The notes beneath the pieces are model-generated. The model had not been told where the DNA came from, made no database searches, and worked only from the letters and a program-made list of their open reading frames with translations. Both the position numbers and the translations under genes were made by a program. Shown in pieces: positions 13,163 to 19,886 of a DNA stretch of 19,886 nucleotides. The DNA is from CAZLFA01 sp964558665. Its GTDB lineage: Bacteria > Desulfobacterota > Syntrophia > Syntrophales > PHBD01. The number at the start of each line of letters is the position of its first letter. Position 1 is the stretch's first letter. The stretch lies in contig CAZLFA010000071.1 in the NCBI GenBank assembly GCA_964558665.1, forward strand, positions 1 through 19,886, in the 5' to 3' direction.

Positions 13163-15868
13163 TTATCGCCGGTCTTCTATGATTTTTCTGATTTTAAGTG
13201 TCAGCTCATTGATATCATACGGCTTCTGGATAAATCCCCTGCATCCCTTATCCATAATCTGCTGAGCCTGCCCATCAATGGTGTAGCCGCTGGAGAGCAT
13301 AACTTTCACTCCGGGATTGATCTCCTTGAGAGCATCATATGTCTTTTCTCCCGACATGCCGGGCATGATGACATCCAGGATAACCATGTCTATATGAGCA
13401 TATTTTTCCCTATAACCGTCAACGGCATCCTGACCTCCCTCGACCGCGTATACCTTGTAACCAAGGTTTTCCAGAAGTTCCTTTGTCACGTCGAGGACGG
13501 TCTTCTCATCATCAACTATCATGATGGTCTCCGTTCCCTTAAGCGGAGCGACCGGGCCACCACCCGCCACAGGCCTGCGTTCTTTCTCTGTAACGCTCAA
13601 ATAGATTTTAAAGGTCGATCCCCTGCCGGGAGCGCTGTCAACGGTAATGAATCCCCCATGATTCCTGACAATACCGTAAGCGGAGGGCAATCCCAGGCCT
13701 GTTCCCCTGCCGGTGTCTTTTGTTGTGAAGAAGGGGTCGAAGATCCTTTCCATTGTCCTGGCATCCATGCCCATTCCGGTATCGGTTACGGAAATCCTGA
13801 CATACCTGCCGGGAAGGGCTTCATGGGATTTTGTTTCCGCCTCGGACAGTGTAACGTTTTCCGTTTCCACCGACACACTGCCTCCCCCCGGCATCGCCTG
13901 CGCAGTGTTGATAAAAAGATTCAGCAGCACCTGTTCCATTTGCACCTGATCCACATCAACGATCCAGACTGGCTCTATATAGCGTTTCAGGATGATGATA
14001 TCTTTTGCCGTTTTACTGAAAAGCGCTGCCGTCCTTTCGATGAGGTTGTTGATATCCGTCTGCTTGACCTCATATTTACCGCCCCTGGCAAAACCGAGCA
14101 ACTGCTGGGTCAGGCGTGATCCGCTTCTCACCTGCTCCTGAATCAGTTTATGCCTTGCGTAATGGGGATTGGATGGTTCCATGGTCATCATCATCAGCGA
14201 CGTGTATCCTTCTATGCCCATGAGGATATTGTTGAAATTGTGTGCTATGCCGCCGGCAAGAGTGCCTATTGCCTCCATCTTCTGGACGCGGAAGAGCTGC
14301 ACCTGGAGGGCATCCCGCTCTTCCTGGGCATGTTTTCTTTCTGTGATATCAGTGCCGACAGACAGAATCTCACATAACCTTCCTTCTGCATCGATAATTG
14401 ATCTGTTTGACCATGCGACCCATACCCGCCTGCCGTTACTGCAGACATTTTCGTTTTCGTTGTATTCGTAATCCTCCGGCCTGCCTATGATGTTCTCAAT
14501 CATCACCCTCAAATCACGACCAGTGGACTCTTTCTCGTCGACAATTGTACCGATAACATGCCTGCCGATGATTTCCTCTTCACTGTATCCGAACAATTTC
14601 CGGCCGTACTCGTTGAGGAAGGTTATTCTGCCTTTCATGTCCCACCGAAGAATGATACTGTTCGCATACTGCACCAGTTCACGGTACTTCTCTTCGCTCG
14701 TCTTTAATCTTTCCTGGGCATCCTTCAACTCCTCAACCTGCCGCTCCAGGTTGCCGTAAAGGGAACGCAACTCATCCTGCATGTGGCGGAAGGCACGTGA
14801 TAAAACGCCGACTTCGTCCTGTCTGTTTATCTCCGCAAGCCTTGCATTAAGGTCTCCCCGGCCGATGCGCTCCACATTATCAGTCAGTTCGCGAATGGGT
14901 TTGGAAAGACGGCGGAAAATGAAAAACGCTATGGTTCCGGCACTCAAAGCGCCCAGGAAGGCCAGGCCGGCCAGATACCACATCATGCGGGTGATGGGAG
15001 CATAGGCTTCACGTTCGGGAAGTTCAACAACCACCGCCCAGCCTGAACCCCGGATCGGCGAATAGACACCGATAACGGCGTCACCGTTGATACCCTTGTA
15101 TTCATAGGCATGCAGAGATTTTTCGGTTTTTCCGGCAATAAAATCCGCCACCGGCGGCATCATACTCATATCGGCGCCGTACCTCTGCAATACCCTTGAA
15201 CTGTCCTGATAAGCGATGAAACGCCCCCGGTCATCCACCAGATAGGCGTATCCGGTGTCGCCTATTTTGATTTGCGAAACATCCTGCCAGAGATTGGTGA
15301 CATTGACTTCGGAAATTATTACATTCGCATTTTTTCTTGTCCCGGCAGGCAGCGCTACTTCCAGTGAAAGCAGGCCGCTGTCCGGCGCTATATAAATATG
15401 GCCTATATGAGTGCGTCCCTCAAGGGCGGCGGAAAACGCACGGCTTCCCGCCATCTGTTTCATCTCGTGCGGCAGGTAGGTATGAAACCGGGACACCTTG
15501 AATATCTCTCTGCCGCTTCTATCGACCATTGCAATATGGTTGTAACGTGATTGCCGGCTGATCAACAGATTCTCCAGCGCCTTTATCTGCTCCTTTTCCG
15601 AGATCATGTCCGACAGACCGAGATTACTGAAAAGTCCCAGGTCTTCGATAGCGTAGGTGAGATATCCGTAGATAAGGCCGGACACCTTCTCTGCGTTCTT
15701 TTGCTGGAACTGGAATACCATGCTGCGGCGCACTTCACTGGCGCTGCCGATAAGCACGGCGCCGACACCGATAATGGCGACAAACACTACCAGTGCTGAA
15801 ACAATGCTCAGCCTGCCGGTGATGCTTCTCTGCCAGCTTATGAATTTTTTCTGCCGTTGACTCTGCAA
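13163..15868 (-). CDS. hybrid sensor histidine kinase (Cache-HAMP-PAS-HisKA-HATPase-REC)
   Basis: This membrane sensor is 901 aa from the TTG at 15868. A first membrane helix (about 21-43) and a second (about 296-318) enclose a periplasmic domain of about 250 residues that resembles double Cache (VDDRGRFIAYQDSSRVLQRYG; GWAVVVELPEREAYAPI). Then come HAMP (about 320-370), PAS (about 390-512, ending in a PAC-like ILSVGTDITERK), HisKA with the phosphorylated His543 in GGIAHNFNNIL, HATPase_c (N-box around Asn654, DTGMG, GTGLGL) and a C-terminal receiver (about 780-900; acidic DD, phosphoacceptor Asp832, Lys882). The TTG start has AAGGAG eight bases upstream; a longer ATG form from 15928 would overlap the upstream gene by 46 bases. 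No DNA-binding output is attached, so the signal must leave through a partner. It directly follows a binding-protein gene. Confidence 0.88.
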   Translation of the reverse strand: MQSQRQKKFISWQRSITGRLSIVSALVVFVAIIGVGAVLIGSASEVRRSMVFQFQQKNAEKVSGLIYGYLTYAIEDLGLFSNLGLSDMISEKEQIKALENLLISRQSRYNHIAMVDRSGREIFKVSRFHTYLPHEMKQMAGSRAFSAALEGRTHIGHIYIAPDSGLLSLEVALPAGTRKNANVIISEVNVTNLWQDVSQIKIGDTGYAYLVDDRGRFIAYQDSSRVLQRYGADMSMMPPVADFIAGKTEKSLHAYEYKGINGDAVIGVYSPIRGSGWAVVVELPEREAYAPITRMMWYLAGLAFLGALSAGTIAFFIFRRLSKPIRELTDNVERIGRGDLNARLAEINRQDEVGVLSRAFRHMQDELRSLYGNLERQVEELKDAQERLKTSEEKYRELVQYANSIILRWDMKGRITFLNEYGRKLFGYSEEEIIGRHVIGTIVDEKESTGRDLRVMIENIIGRPEDYEYNENENVCSNGRRVWVAWSNRSIIDAEGRLCEILSVGTDITERKHAQEERDALQVQLFRVQKMEAIGTLAGGIAHNFNNILMGIEGYTSLMMMTMEPSNPHYARHKLIQEQVRSGSRLTQQLLGFARGGKYEVKQTDINNLIERTAALFSKTAKDIIILKRYIEPVWIVDVDQVQMEQVLLNLFINTAQAMPGGGSVSVETENVTLSEAETKSHEALPGRYVRISVTDTGMGMDARTMERIFDPFFTTKDTGRGTGLGLPSAYGIVRNHGGFITVDSAPGRGSTFKIYLSVTEKERRPVAGGGPVAPLKGTETIMIVDDEKTVLDVTKELLENLGYKVYAVEGGQDAVDGYREKYAHIDMVILDVIMPGMSGEKTYDALKEINPGVKVMLSSGYTIDGQAQQIMDKGCRGFIQKPYDINELTLKIRKIIEDRR

Positions 15869-15882
15869 GTCAATAACTCCTT

Positions 15883-17100
15883 TCACTTTACTTTGAGGAG
15901 TTGTGCAGTTGCATACTCGGCCGGCCACACCGGCACCAGTTCTCCATTCTGGATTTGCACAATGAACAGCCGCGCGAATTCGTTTTGTCCCTGCGCATCA
16001 AACTTGAGCCGCCTGGCGGGCAGTATCATCGCCGGACCTTTGGGCATATCGGTTGCGGCCAGCGCCTGGCGCAGTTTTTCCCTGTCTCTGGATCCGGAGC
16101 GTTCCAGGGCATCCTTCAGCACCATTACCGCCTGATACGCATAAGCGCTGTCTCCCGTTATATCGACACCAAAGCGCTTGCGAAAACGATTGTTCAACTC
16201 TTTTCCGCCTGCGGCATATTTGGAATATTCCGAAGACGTCAGGGTTCCCTCAGCCAGCGCCCCCAGTTGCTGTATATATTCGGGAGAAACCGTGCCTCCG
16301 GCCGTATCCACCAGCGGCACCTTTGTCCCCGCCTTCAGCAGGGCGCGGCGGATCAGGATACTGTCATTAAGATAGGTTACTGTCAGAATGGCGTCCGGTT
16401 TCGCCGCAAGCACCCGCGACACTTCCCTTGTAAGATCGGTGACACCCTGTGCGACATAGCCGACATCGGCGACGACATTTATTCCCCGGTCGCGGAGCGC
16501 CTGTTTCTGCGCCATGGAAGATGCGGTTCCGAAGTCCGTGTTCTCGTAGAGCAGCGCGACCCGCTTCACCTTACGGCCTGTCATCTTCTTCAGATCAGCA
16601 AGGAAGAGCGCCTGATCGCGAGCGTAAAACCGGGCCTTGGGCTGTACTCGGAAGGTATAACGGAATCCCCTTTCTGTAATGACATCCGCAATCGAAATAC
16701 TGACAATGAAAGGTGTCTCGCGCTTTTCGGCAACCTGGGTCGCGGCCTTGGTGACACTGCTCTGATAAGTGCCGATGATCGCAGCCACTCCCCGACCGGT
16801 TATAAGCCGCTCCGTTTCCTTGGCGCCGGCATCCGGATTGCCGCGGGTGTCGCCGGAAACCATCTCCATCCTTGCTCCCCCCAGTGCGGCAATGCCTCCG
16901 GCTGCATTCACCTCCTCGACAGCGAGCGTAACTCCCTGTATACTGTCTTTCCCCTTGTCCGCCAGATCGCCCGTCATCGGGAAAAGTACGCCGACCCTGA
17001 CGGTTTGATCCGGTTTACGGGCATCGTCGCGGGAGCAGGCGTTCACGGCAAAGAACACCATGACAATGAATAGAGGCAGGAAAATCTTTTGGGTTTTCAT
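15883..17100 (-). CDS. LivJ-type periplasmic binding lipoprotein (receptor family)
   Basis: This 405-aa protein belongs to the type I periplasmic binding proteins of the branched-chain amino acid group (Peripla_BP_6). A lipoprotein-like signal ends at Cys22 (FFAVNAC). The mature protein opens with VRVGVLFPMTGDLADKGKDSIQGVTLAVEEVNAAGGI, the classic first strand and helix, and continues with GVAAIIGTYQSSVTKAATQVAEK, the site where ligand carboxylates are usually bound. The ATG at 17100 has GGAGGTGA upstream. No ABC permease or ATPase of the Liv type is nearby. Instead, the next gene, 14 bases on, is a histidine kinase with a periplasmic sensor domain, and its ribosome site overlaps the region of this stop. 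The protein may therefore present a ligand to the kinase. The ligand cannot be read from the sequence. Confidence 0.88.
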   Translation of the reverse strand: MKTQKIFLPLFIVMVFFAVNACSRDDARKPDQTVRVGVLFPMTGDLADKGKDSIQGVTLAVEEVNAAGGIAALGGARMEMVSGDTRGNPDAGAKETERLITGRGVAAIIGTYQSSVTKAATQVAEKRETPFIVSISIADVITERGFRYTFRVQPKARFYARDQALFLADLKKMTGRKVKRVALLYENTDFGTASSMAQKQALRDRGINVVADVGYVAQGVTDLTREVSRVLAAKPDAILTVTYLNDSILIRRALLKAGTKVPLVDTAGGTVSPEYIQQLGALAEGTLTSSEYSKYAAGGKELNNRFRKRFGVDITGDSAYAYQAVMVLKDALERSGSRDREKLRQALAATDMPKGPAMILPARRLKFDAQGQNEFARLFIVQIQNGELVPVWPAEYATAQLLKVK

Positions 17101-17142
17101 AATCTCACCTCCATAATTGATAACAAACATCAGCTCAAACCA

Positions 17143-18072
17143 TCAATGTTTGATGTCGGTTTTCTGCCCAATTTTCTTAACGATCTTTTCTGCTGAGACG
17201 GCGTCTTTGAATCTGACCGCTCCGACAAGATAGCGGCCGGACTGCAGCAGATACACCTTTTGATAGAGAGGTTCCTCTGCCGTCAGTGAGACGCGTCCCC
17301 TCTCTTCGCTCAGTTTAACTTCTTTGCCCGATTCCTTGAGATAGCCGCCGTACTGATCGAAAGCCTCGCGGGCCAACTTGCTGTTGCCCTCAAAAACGAC
17401 AAAGACCTGCATTTTATCTCCATCCTGCACTGCATCGGCGGTGATTCCGCTCCGCAGAAAGGAATATCCCAGCAGACTCCGGGCAATATATCTTTCGCTT
17501 CCATCCTTTACCCCGTCAACTCTCAGGCAGGACAGTTCTCCAGGCGGATTTTCGGAAACGGGCAGATTCCTTGAGACGGCATGTGCAAAAGCCACGAACG
17601 AATTCCTGTCCGGATTGATATCCCCCGAGGCGGACAGCCTGATAAAGTATCTGTCCTGATAAAAAAGAAGCTGGGACGCAGAAACAAAACCTTCATTGCC
17701 GGCAGCGATTTTTTCCGCATCGTCGGCTCTCCTGTAGTTGGAATAGATGCCGAAGGCATCGAGTCGTGAACCCATCCTGTATACGTCGGCAACAATTCCC
17801 GACCGTGCGTTCTTTTTATCGGCATATCTGGCTGTGGCAAGGTCTTCAAATCCGTACGGAAGATATATCTCCGCCTCTCCGTTGATGTGATCGAAAAGAT
17901 TGTCCCTGTTGAAATGCCTTATCCCTTCTTCCATAACCCAGCCGGAAACAATCTCCGTTGCCGGCAGCACTTCTCCCGGGAATCCTGCCGCCGTCGAAAC
18001 CCGGTGCACAATGCCCCCGGCTATGAGAAGAACGATAGTAAGAATTGCTGATAAGAATTTCCCTGGAGACAT
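17143..18072 (-). CDS. DUF6599 exported protein
   Basis: This 309-aa protein has an N-terminal hydrophobic signal or anchor (FLSAILTIVLLIAGGIV, with a likely cleavage site near TAAG) and then the DUF6599 hallmark DHINGEAEIYLPYGFEDLATARY, followed by SRLDAFGIYSNYR. Function is unknown; members are usually predicted periplasmic proteins. The start at 18072 is preferred over the longer open frame from 18129 because it gives the signal and has AAGGATAAG just before it. It is the first gene of a - strand set with the binding lipoprotein (42 bases on) and the histidine kinase. A possible role in sensing with them is inference from position only. Confidence 0.78.
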   Translation of the reverse strand: MSPGKFLSAILTIVLLIAGGIVHRVSTAAGFPGEVLPATEIVSGWVMEEGIRHFNRDNLFDHINGEAEIYLPYGFEDLATARYADKKNARSGIVADVYRMGSRLDAFGIYSNYRRADDAEKIAAGNEGFVSASQLLFYQDRYFIRLSASGDINPDRNSFVAFAHAVSRNLPVSENPPGELSCLRVDGVKDGSERYIARSLLGYSFLRSGITADAVQDGDKMQVFVVFEGNSKLAREAFDQYGGYLKESGKEVKLSEERGRVSLTAEEPLYQKVYLLQSGRYLVGAVRFKDAVSAEKIVKKIGQKTDIKH

Positions 18073-18121
18073 TTTCTTATCCTTAATGAAATCGTAAAGG
18101 CAGTATAAAAATGAACCACCT

Positions 18122-18180
18122 CGCCGCAAGCAGCGGGGTATCTCCGGGAGGTATCATTTTATTCGCCGCAAGCAGCGGGG
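18122..18180. repeat. two copies of a GC-rich hairpin repeat
   Basis: CGCCGCAAGCAGCGGGG occurs at 18122-18138 and 18164-18180, 42 bases apart. Each can fold (CCGC/GCGG around AAGCA). On the - strand this reads CCCCGCTGCTTGCGGCG, which I recall as a frequent intergenic repeat in related genomes. Lying upstream of the DUF6599 gene, it may be a terminator-like or mobile intergenic repeat. Confidence 0.65.
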
Positions 18181-18207
18181 AACTCGACCCGGAGAGATTA
18201 AATTAGA

Positions 18208-18333
18208 ACGGCTTCGTAAAAAGCTCCGCAGGCAAGGCGCGCAAAACCTGAGGAGTGAGGCGTACTTTTTAGCGTACGCTGCAACGACGAGGGATGCAGC
18301 GCAACGCAGCATCCGGACTTTTTACGGAGTCGT
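18208..18333. repeat. compound palindromic intergenic element (about 126 bp)
   Basis: The outer arms pair: ACGGCTTCGTAAAAAGCTCCG (18208-18228, 21 bases, one bulge) with the complement of CGGACTTTTTACGGAGTCGT (18314-18333). Inside are two more hairpins, GCGTAC/GTACGC (18260-18279) and GGATGC-A-GCG/CGC-A-GCATCC (18292-18314). The right end is 5 bases before the stop of the aldo/keto reductase gene, so it could also end its transcript. The architecture is that of a dispersed, non-coding palindromic repeat. Confidence 0.7.
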
Positions 18334-18338
18334 CATAC

Positions 18339-19514
18339 CTAACCCAGCAGCATTCTTGCTTTCCCCATCTTCCCGCGCACATCAAGGCCATTGACGCATT
18401 GAGCCGTACAGTCCTCACAATCGGTACAGGCGGACGCCGAAATTTCCGGGGGGATCTCCCGGTACGTAGTCAGAGCAAGCTCGGAACTCTTATAGGCCTC
18501 TGCATACATCAGGCTGCGATTTACCGTACTGATGGCAACGCCTCTGCGGCAGGTCGGTTCACATTTTCCGCACAGGTGGCAGTAAAACGGTTTTATCGCA
18601 GCGCTGTATCCCCGGAGAATAATCTCATCGAGCAGACTGAAGCGCATGCCCATGACGGCGACGTCTTCGCGCAGCTCAGCCATGTTTCTCATGCCGGGAA
18701 TCGCGGCCGTTACTTGAGGGTTCTGCAGTGCCCACTTGAGCGCGGCCTGGTGCGGACTGATAGGCCCCAGCGCCCCTGTTGCATAACCGCCGGCCTGGGT
18801 CTTCATGGCAATTACTCCGATTCCCATACCTGCTACCCTCGCAATGGCGTCCTTCACGTCCTTGCCGCTCTTGAAGTTATACTTGACAAGAACGGTGCTG
18901 AACAGTCTTTCCTTGTCATCCGCAAGCGCATTCAATACTTCCGCTTCATTGGTATGCGTCGTCACTCCGAAGAAGCGCGCCTTGCCCTGCTTCCTCAAGG
19001 CTTTAAGCGCTTCTCTTATTTCCGGGTTGTAGATTCTGCCTCTGTCGGTCAGACTGTGAAGCTGAATAACGTCCACATAATCCGTGCCGAGTTCCCTGAG
19101 GCTTGTCTCCACGTCCTTATAAATGTTTTCCTTTGAGGTTGAGGACGGCTGTATCTTGGTGGCAACATAAACCTTGTGGCGCAGCCCCTTCAGCGCCTTG
19201 CCCACAATGCCCTCGTTTCTTCCTCCGAGATAACGTCTGGCGGTGTCCACATAATTAACGCCGTTCTCCAGGGCGTATCTGATCACCTCCGGTTCAGGGG
19301 TCAGCATGGCGCCGAAACTGACGATGGTGATTTTCATCCCTGTGCGCCCCAGCGTCCTATAGACAGGAGCAGGAAAGGTGAACGGCCCCTGTGTGGCCGC
19401 ATGGACAGCCCCCGTTAATCCATCCACGACGACCAGCGCCGATGCGGTGCCGGCGATCCCCGCCTTCAGGAAATCCCTTCTGCTGCAGCCGTCATTACTC
19501 TTTTCGCCTTTCAC
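18339..19514 (-). CDS. Tat-signal aldo/keto reductase with two ferredoxin-type cysteine motifs
   Basis: This 391-aa oxidoreductase has a twin-arginine signal (CSRRDFLKAGIAGTASALVV, residues 10-29), then an aldo/keto reductase barrel (about 50-305) with the catalytic tetrad readable as Asp90 and Tyr95 (NYVDTARRY), Lys120 (VATK) and His153 (VIQLHS). The C-terminus holds two CxxCxxCxxxC motifs: Cys312/315/318/322 and Cys363/366/369/373, fitting two [4Fe-4S] clusters. The start is a GTG at 19514 with AGGAGG upstream. The gene stands alone. The family is common in anaerobes, but its physiological substrate is generally unknown; the Tat signal suggests export as a folded, cofactor-loaded protein. 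Confidence 0.9.
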   Translation of the reverse strand: MKGEKSNDGCSRRDFLKAGIAGTASALVVVDGLTGAVHAATQGPFTFPAPVYRTLGRTGMKITIVSFGAMLTPEPEVIRYALENGVNYVDTARRYLGGRNEGIVGKALKGLRHKVYVATKIQPSSTSKENIYKDVETSLRELGTDYVDVIQLHSLTDRGRIYNPEIREALKALRKQGKARFFGVTTHTNEAEVLNALADDKERLFSTVLVKYNFKSGKDVKDAIARVAGMGIGVIAMKTQAGGYATGALGPISPHQAALKWALQNPQVTAAIPGMRNMAELREDVAVMGMRFSLLDEIILRGYSAAIKPFYCHLCGKCEPTCRRGVAISTVNRSLMYAEAYKSSELALTTYREIPPEISASACTDCEDCTAQCVNGLDVRGKMGKARMLLG

Positions 19515-19802
19515 AAATCCTCCTTATTTATATTTTCCACAGGACTGAGGATGCATATCTATTCTCTCATTTCCGGCAGGTAAGACTGTGACCATGATTT
19601 ACAGGCAGGGAATTGTTTTCCAGGGAACCGGGGGCCTCTGCATTATGAATCTGAACGGCGAAAGCAATAATAAAAGAGGAGGAAGATGATATGCACATTA
19701 TCCTGATCATAAGGACAGCATCCTTGCACTGGTTGAATGTTAACTGTTGTGTTGCCGCCGGAACTGGACGCGAATGATGTTTGATTATCAGGCTTTAGGG
19801 GG
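19515..19802. other. intergenic stretch between the reductase gene and the IS end
   Basis: Apart from the reductase ribosome site near 19515-19525 and one tiny open frame at 19691-19777, I see no gene or strong regulatory signal in these bases. No inverted repeat longer than a few bases was noticed. Confidence 0.5.
19691..19777 (+). CDS. candidate 28-aa small open frame
   Basis: The ATG at 19691 is preceded by an ideal Shine-Dalgarno (AGAGGAGGAAG, core 19677-19682, 8-base spacing). The frame reads MHIILIIRTASLHWLNVNCC and stops at TGA after 28 residues. The peptide starts with a short hydrophobic stretch but has no recognised family and no clear promoter. The good ribosome site is the only support; it may be chance or the decayed start of a longer gene. 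Confidence 0.2.
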   Translation: MHIILIIRTASLHWLNVNCCVAAGTGRE

Positions 19803-19886
19803 TGTTGTGTCAAGAAAATAGTTGGTTTCCGCCCGGATGGCCACTTGAAAATCCCCCACCTGTGGCCGGGTCAAAATCCCCCACCC
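19803..19886 (+). mobile_element. end of a probable IS21-family insertion sequence (cut by the window)
   Basis: The sequence from TGTTGTGTCAAGAAAATAG (19803) to the window edge has two copies of a 22-base unit at 19839-19860 and 19864-19885, with 25-base spacing. Both begin GGCC and end AAAATCCCCCACC. Multiple short repeats just inside a TG-starting end are characteristic of IS21-family elements, where they bind the IstA transposase. I recall GGGGGATTTT repeats of this kind upstream of istA genes, which would lie beyond 19886. No transposase is in the window, so the exact boundary and family are unproven. Confidence 0.6.

Noticed and set aside
15868..15928. ATG at 15928 as the start of the histidine kinase
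   Set aside because: It would overlap the upstream gene by 46 bases and add an N-terminus unlike a membrane sensor. The TTG at 15868 has AAGGAG at good spacing. The choice is still not certain.
15901..17073. A 390-codon open frame on the + strand opposite the binding-lipoprotein gene
   Set aside because: The - strand encodes an unmistakable LivJ-type protein; the + strand frame is a composition effect without a start signal.
18122..18180. Two spaced identical 17-base repeats as the start of a CRISPR array
   Set aside because: Only two units are present, the repeat is too short, the 25-base interval is too short for a spacer, and each unit is a GC hairpin typical of intergenic repeats. No cas gene is nearby.

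Overview
The window looks like chromosomal DNA of a Gram-negative bacterium, most likely a member of the Desulfobacterota / former Deltaproteobacteria (a Syntrophales- or Geobacter-like lineage). This is an inference from an outer-membrane efflux system, a DUF6599 protein, a DUF3334 protein, a Tat-exported iron-sulfur aldo/keto reductase and palindromic intergenic repeats of a kind I associate with that group. No rRNA, tRNA or CRISPR array is visible.

Layout. (1) 1-3167: an AT-rich accessory-looking left end. It has a gene-poor stretch with one possible gene remnant, then a + strand set of XRE repressor, ImmA/IrrE metallopeptidase and an unrecognised 243-aa protein behind a promoter overlapped by a 20-bp near-perfect palindrome. 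A convergent gene for a two-helix membrane protein of unknown function follows. (2) 3188-5060: a good sigma70-type promoter and three + strand genes for small exported or lipid-anchored proteins of unknown function. (3) 13155 down to 5231 on the - strand: one long operon of TetR regulator, DUF3334/CheC-like protein, TolC-type outer membrane channel, HlyD/YbhG-type adaptor, two ABC ATPases and two ABC-2 permeases. It is a complete tripartite exporter like E. coli YbhGFSR, but with the double ATPase split in two and with its own outer membrane channel. A TTGACA promoter and a 25-bp palindromic operator precede tetR. (4) 18072 down to 13163 on the - strand: DUF6599 protein, LivJ-type lipoprotein binding protein and hybrid histidine kinase, a likely sensing operon. 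(5) 18122-18333: GC-rich hairpin repeats and a compound palindromic element. (6) 19514 down to 18339: Tat-signal aldo/keto reductase with two ferredoxin-type cysteine motifs. (7) 19803-19886: apparent terminal repeats of an IS21-family element that continues beyond the window.

The most interesting points concern regions 3 and 4. The DUF3334 protein in the efflux operon carries the E-X2-N-X22-P pattern of CheC/CheX/FliY aspartyl-phosphate phosphatases and ends in a FliM-like CheY-binding peptide. It lies next to a hybrid kinase with a receiver domain that is preceded by an orphan solute-binding lipoprotein. The two ABC ATPases have complementary defects that fall in the same composite ATP site. 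Together these suggest that ligand sensing, phospho-signalling and export may be coupled here; that coupling is inference.
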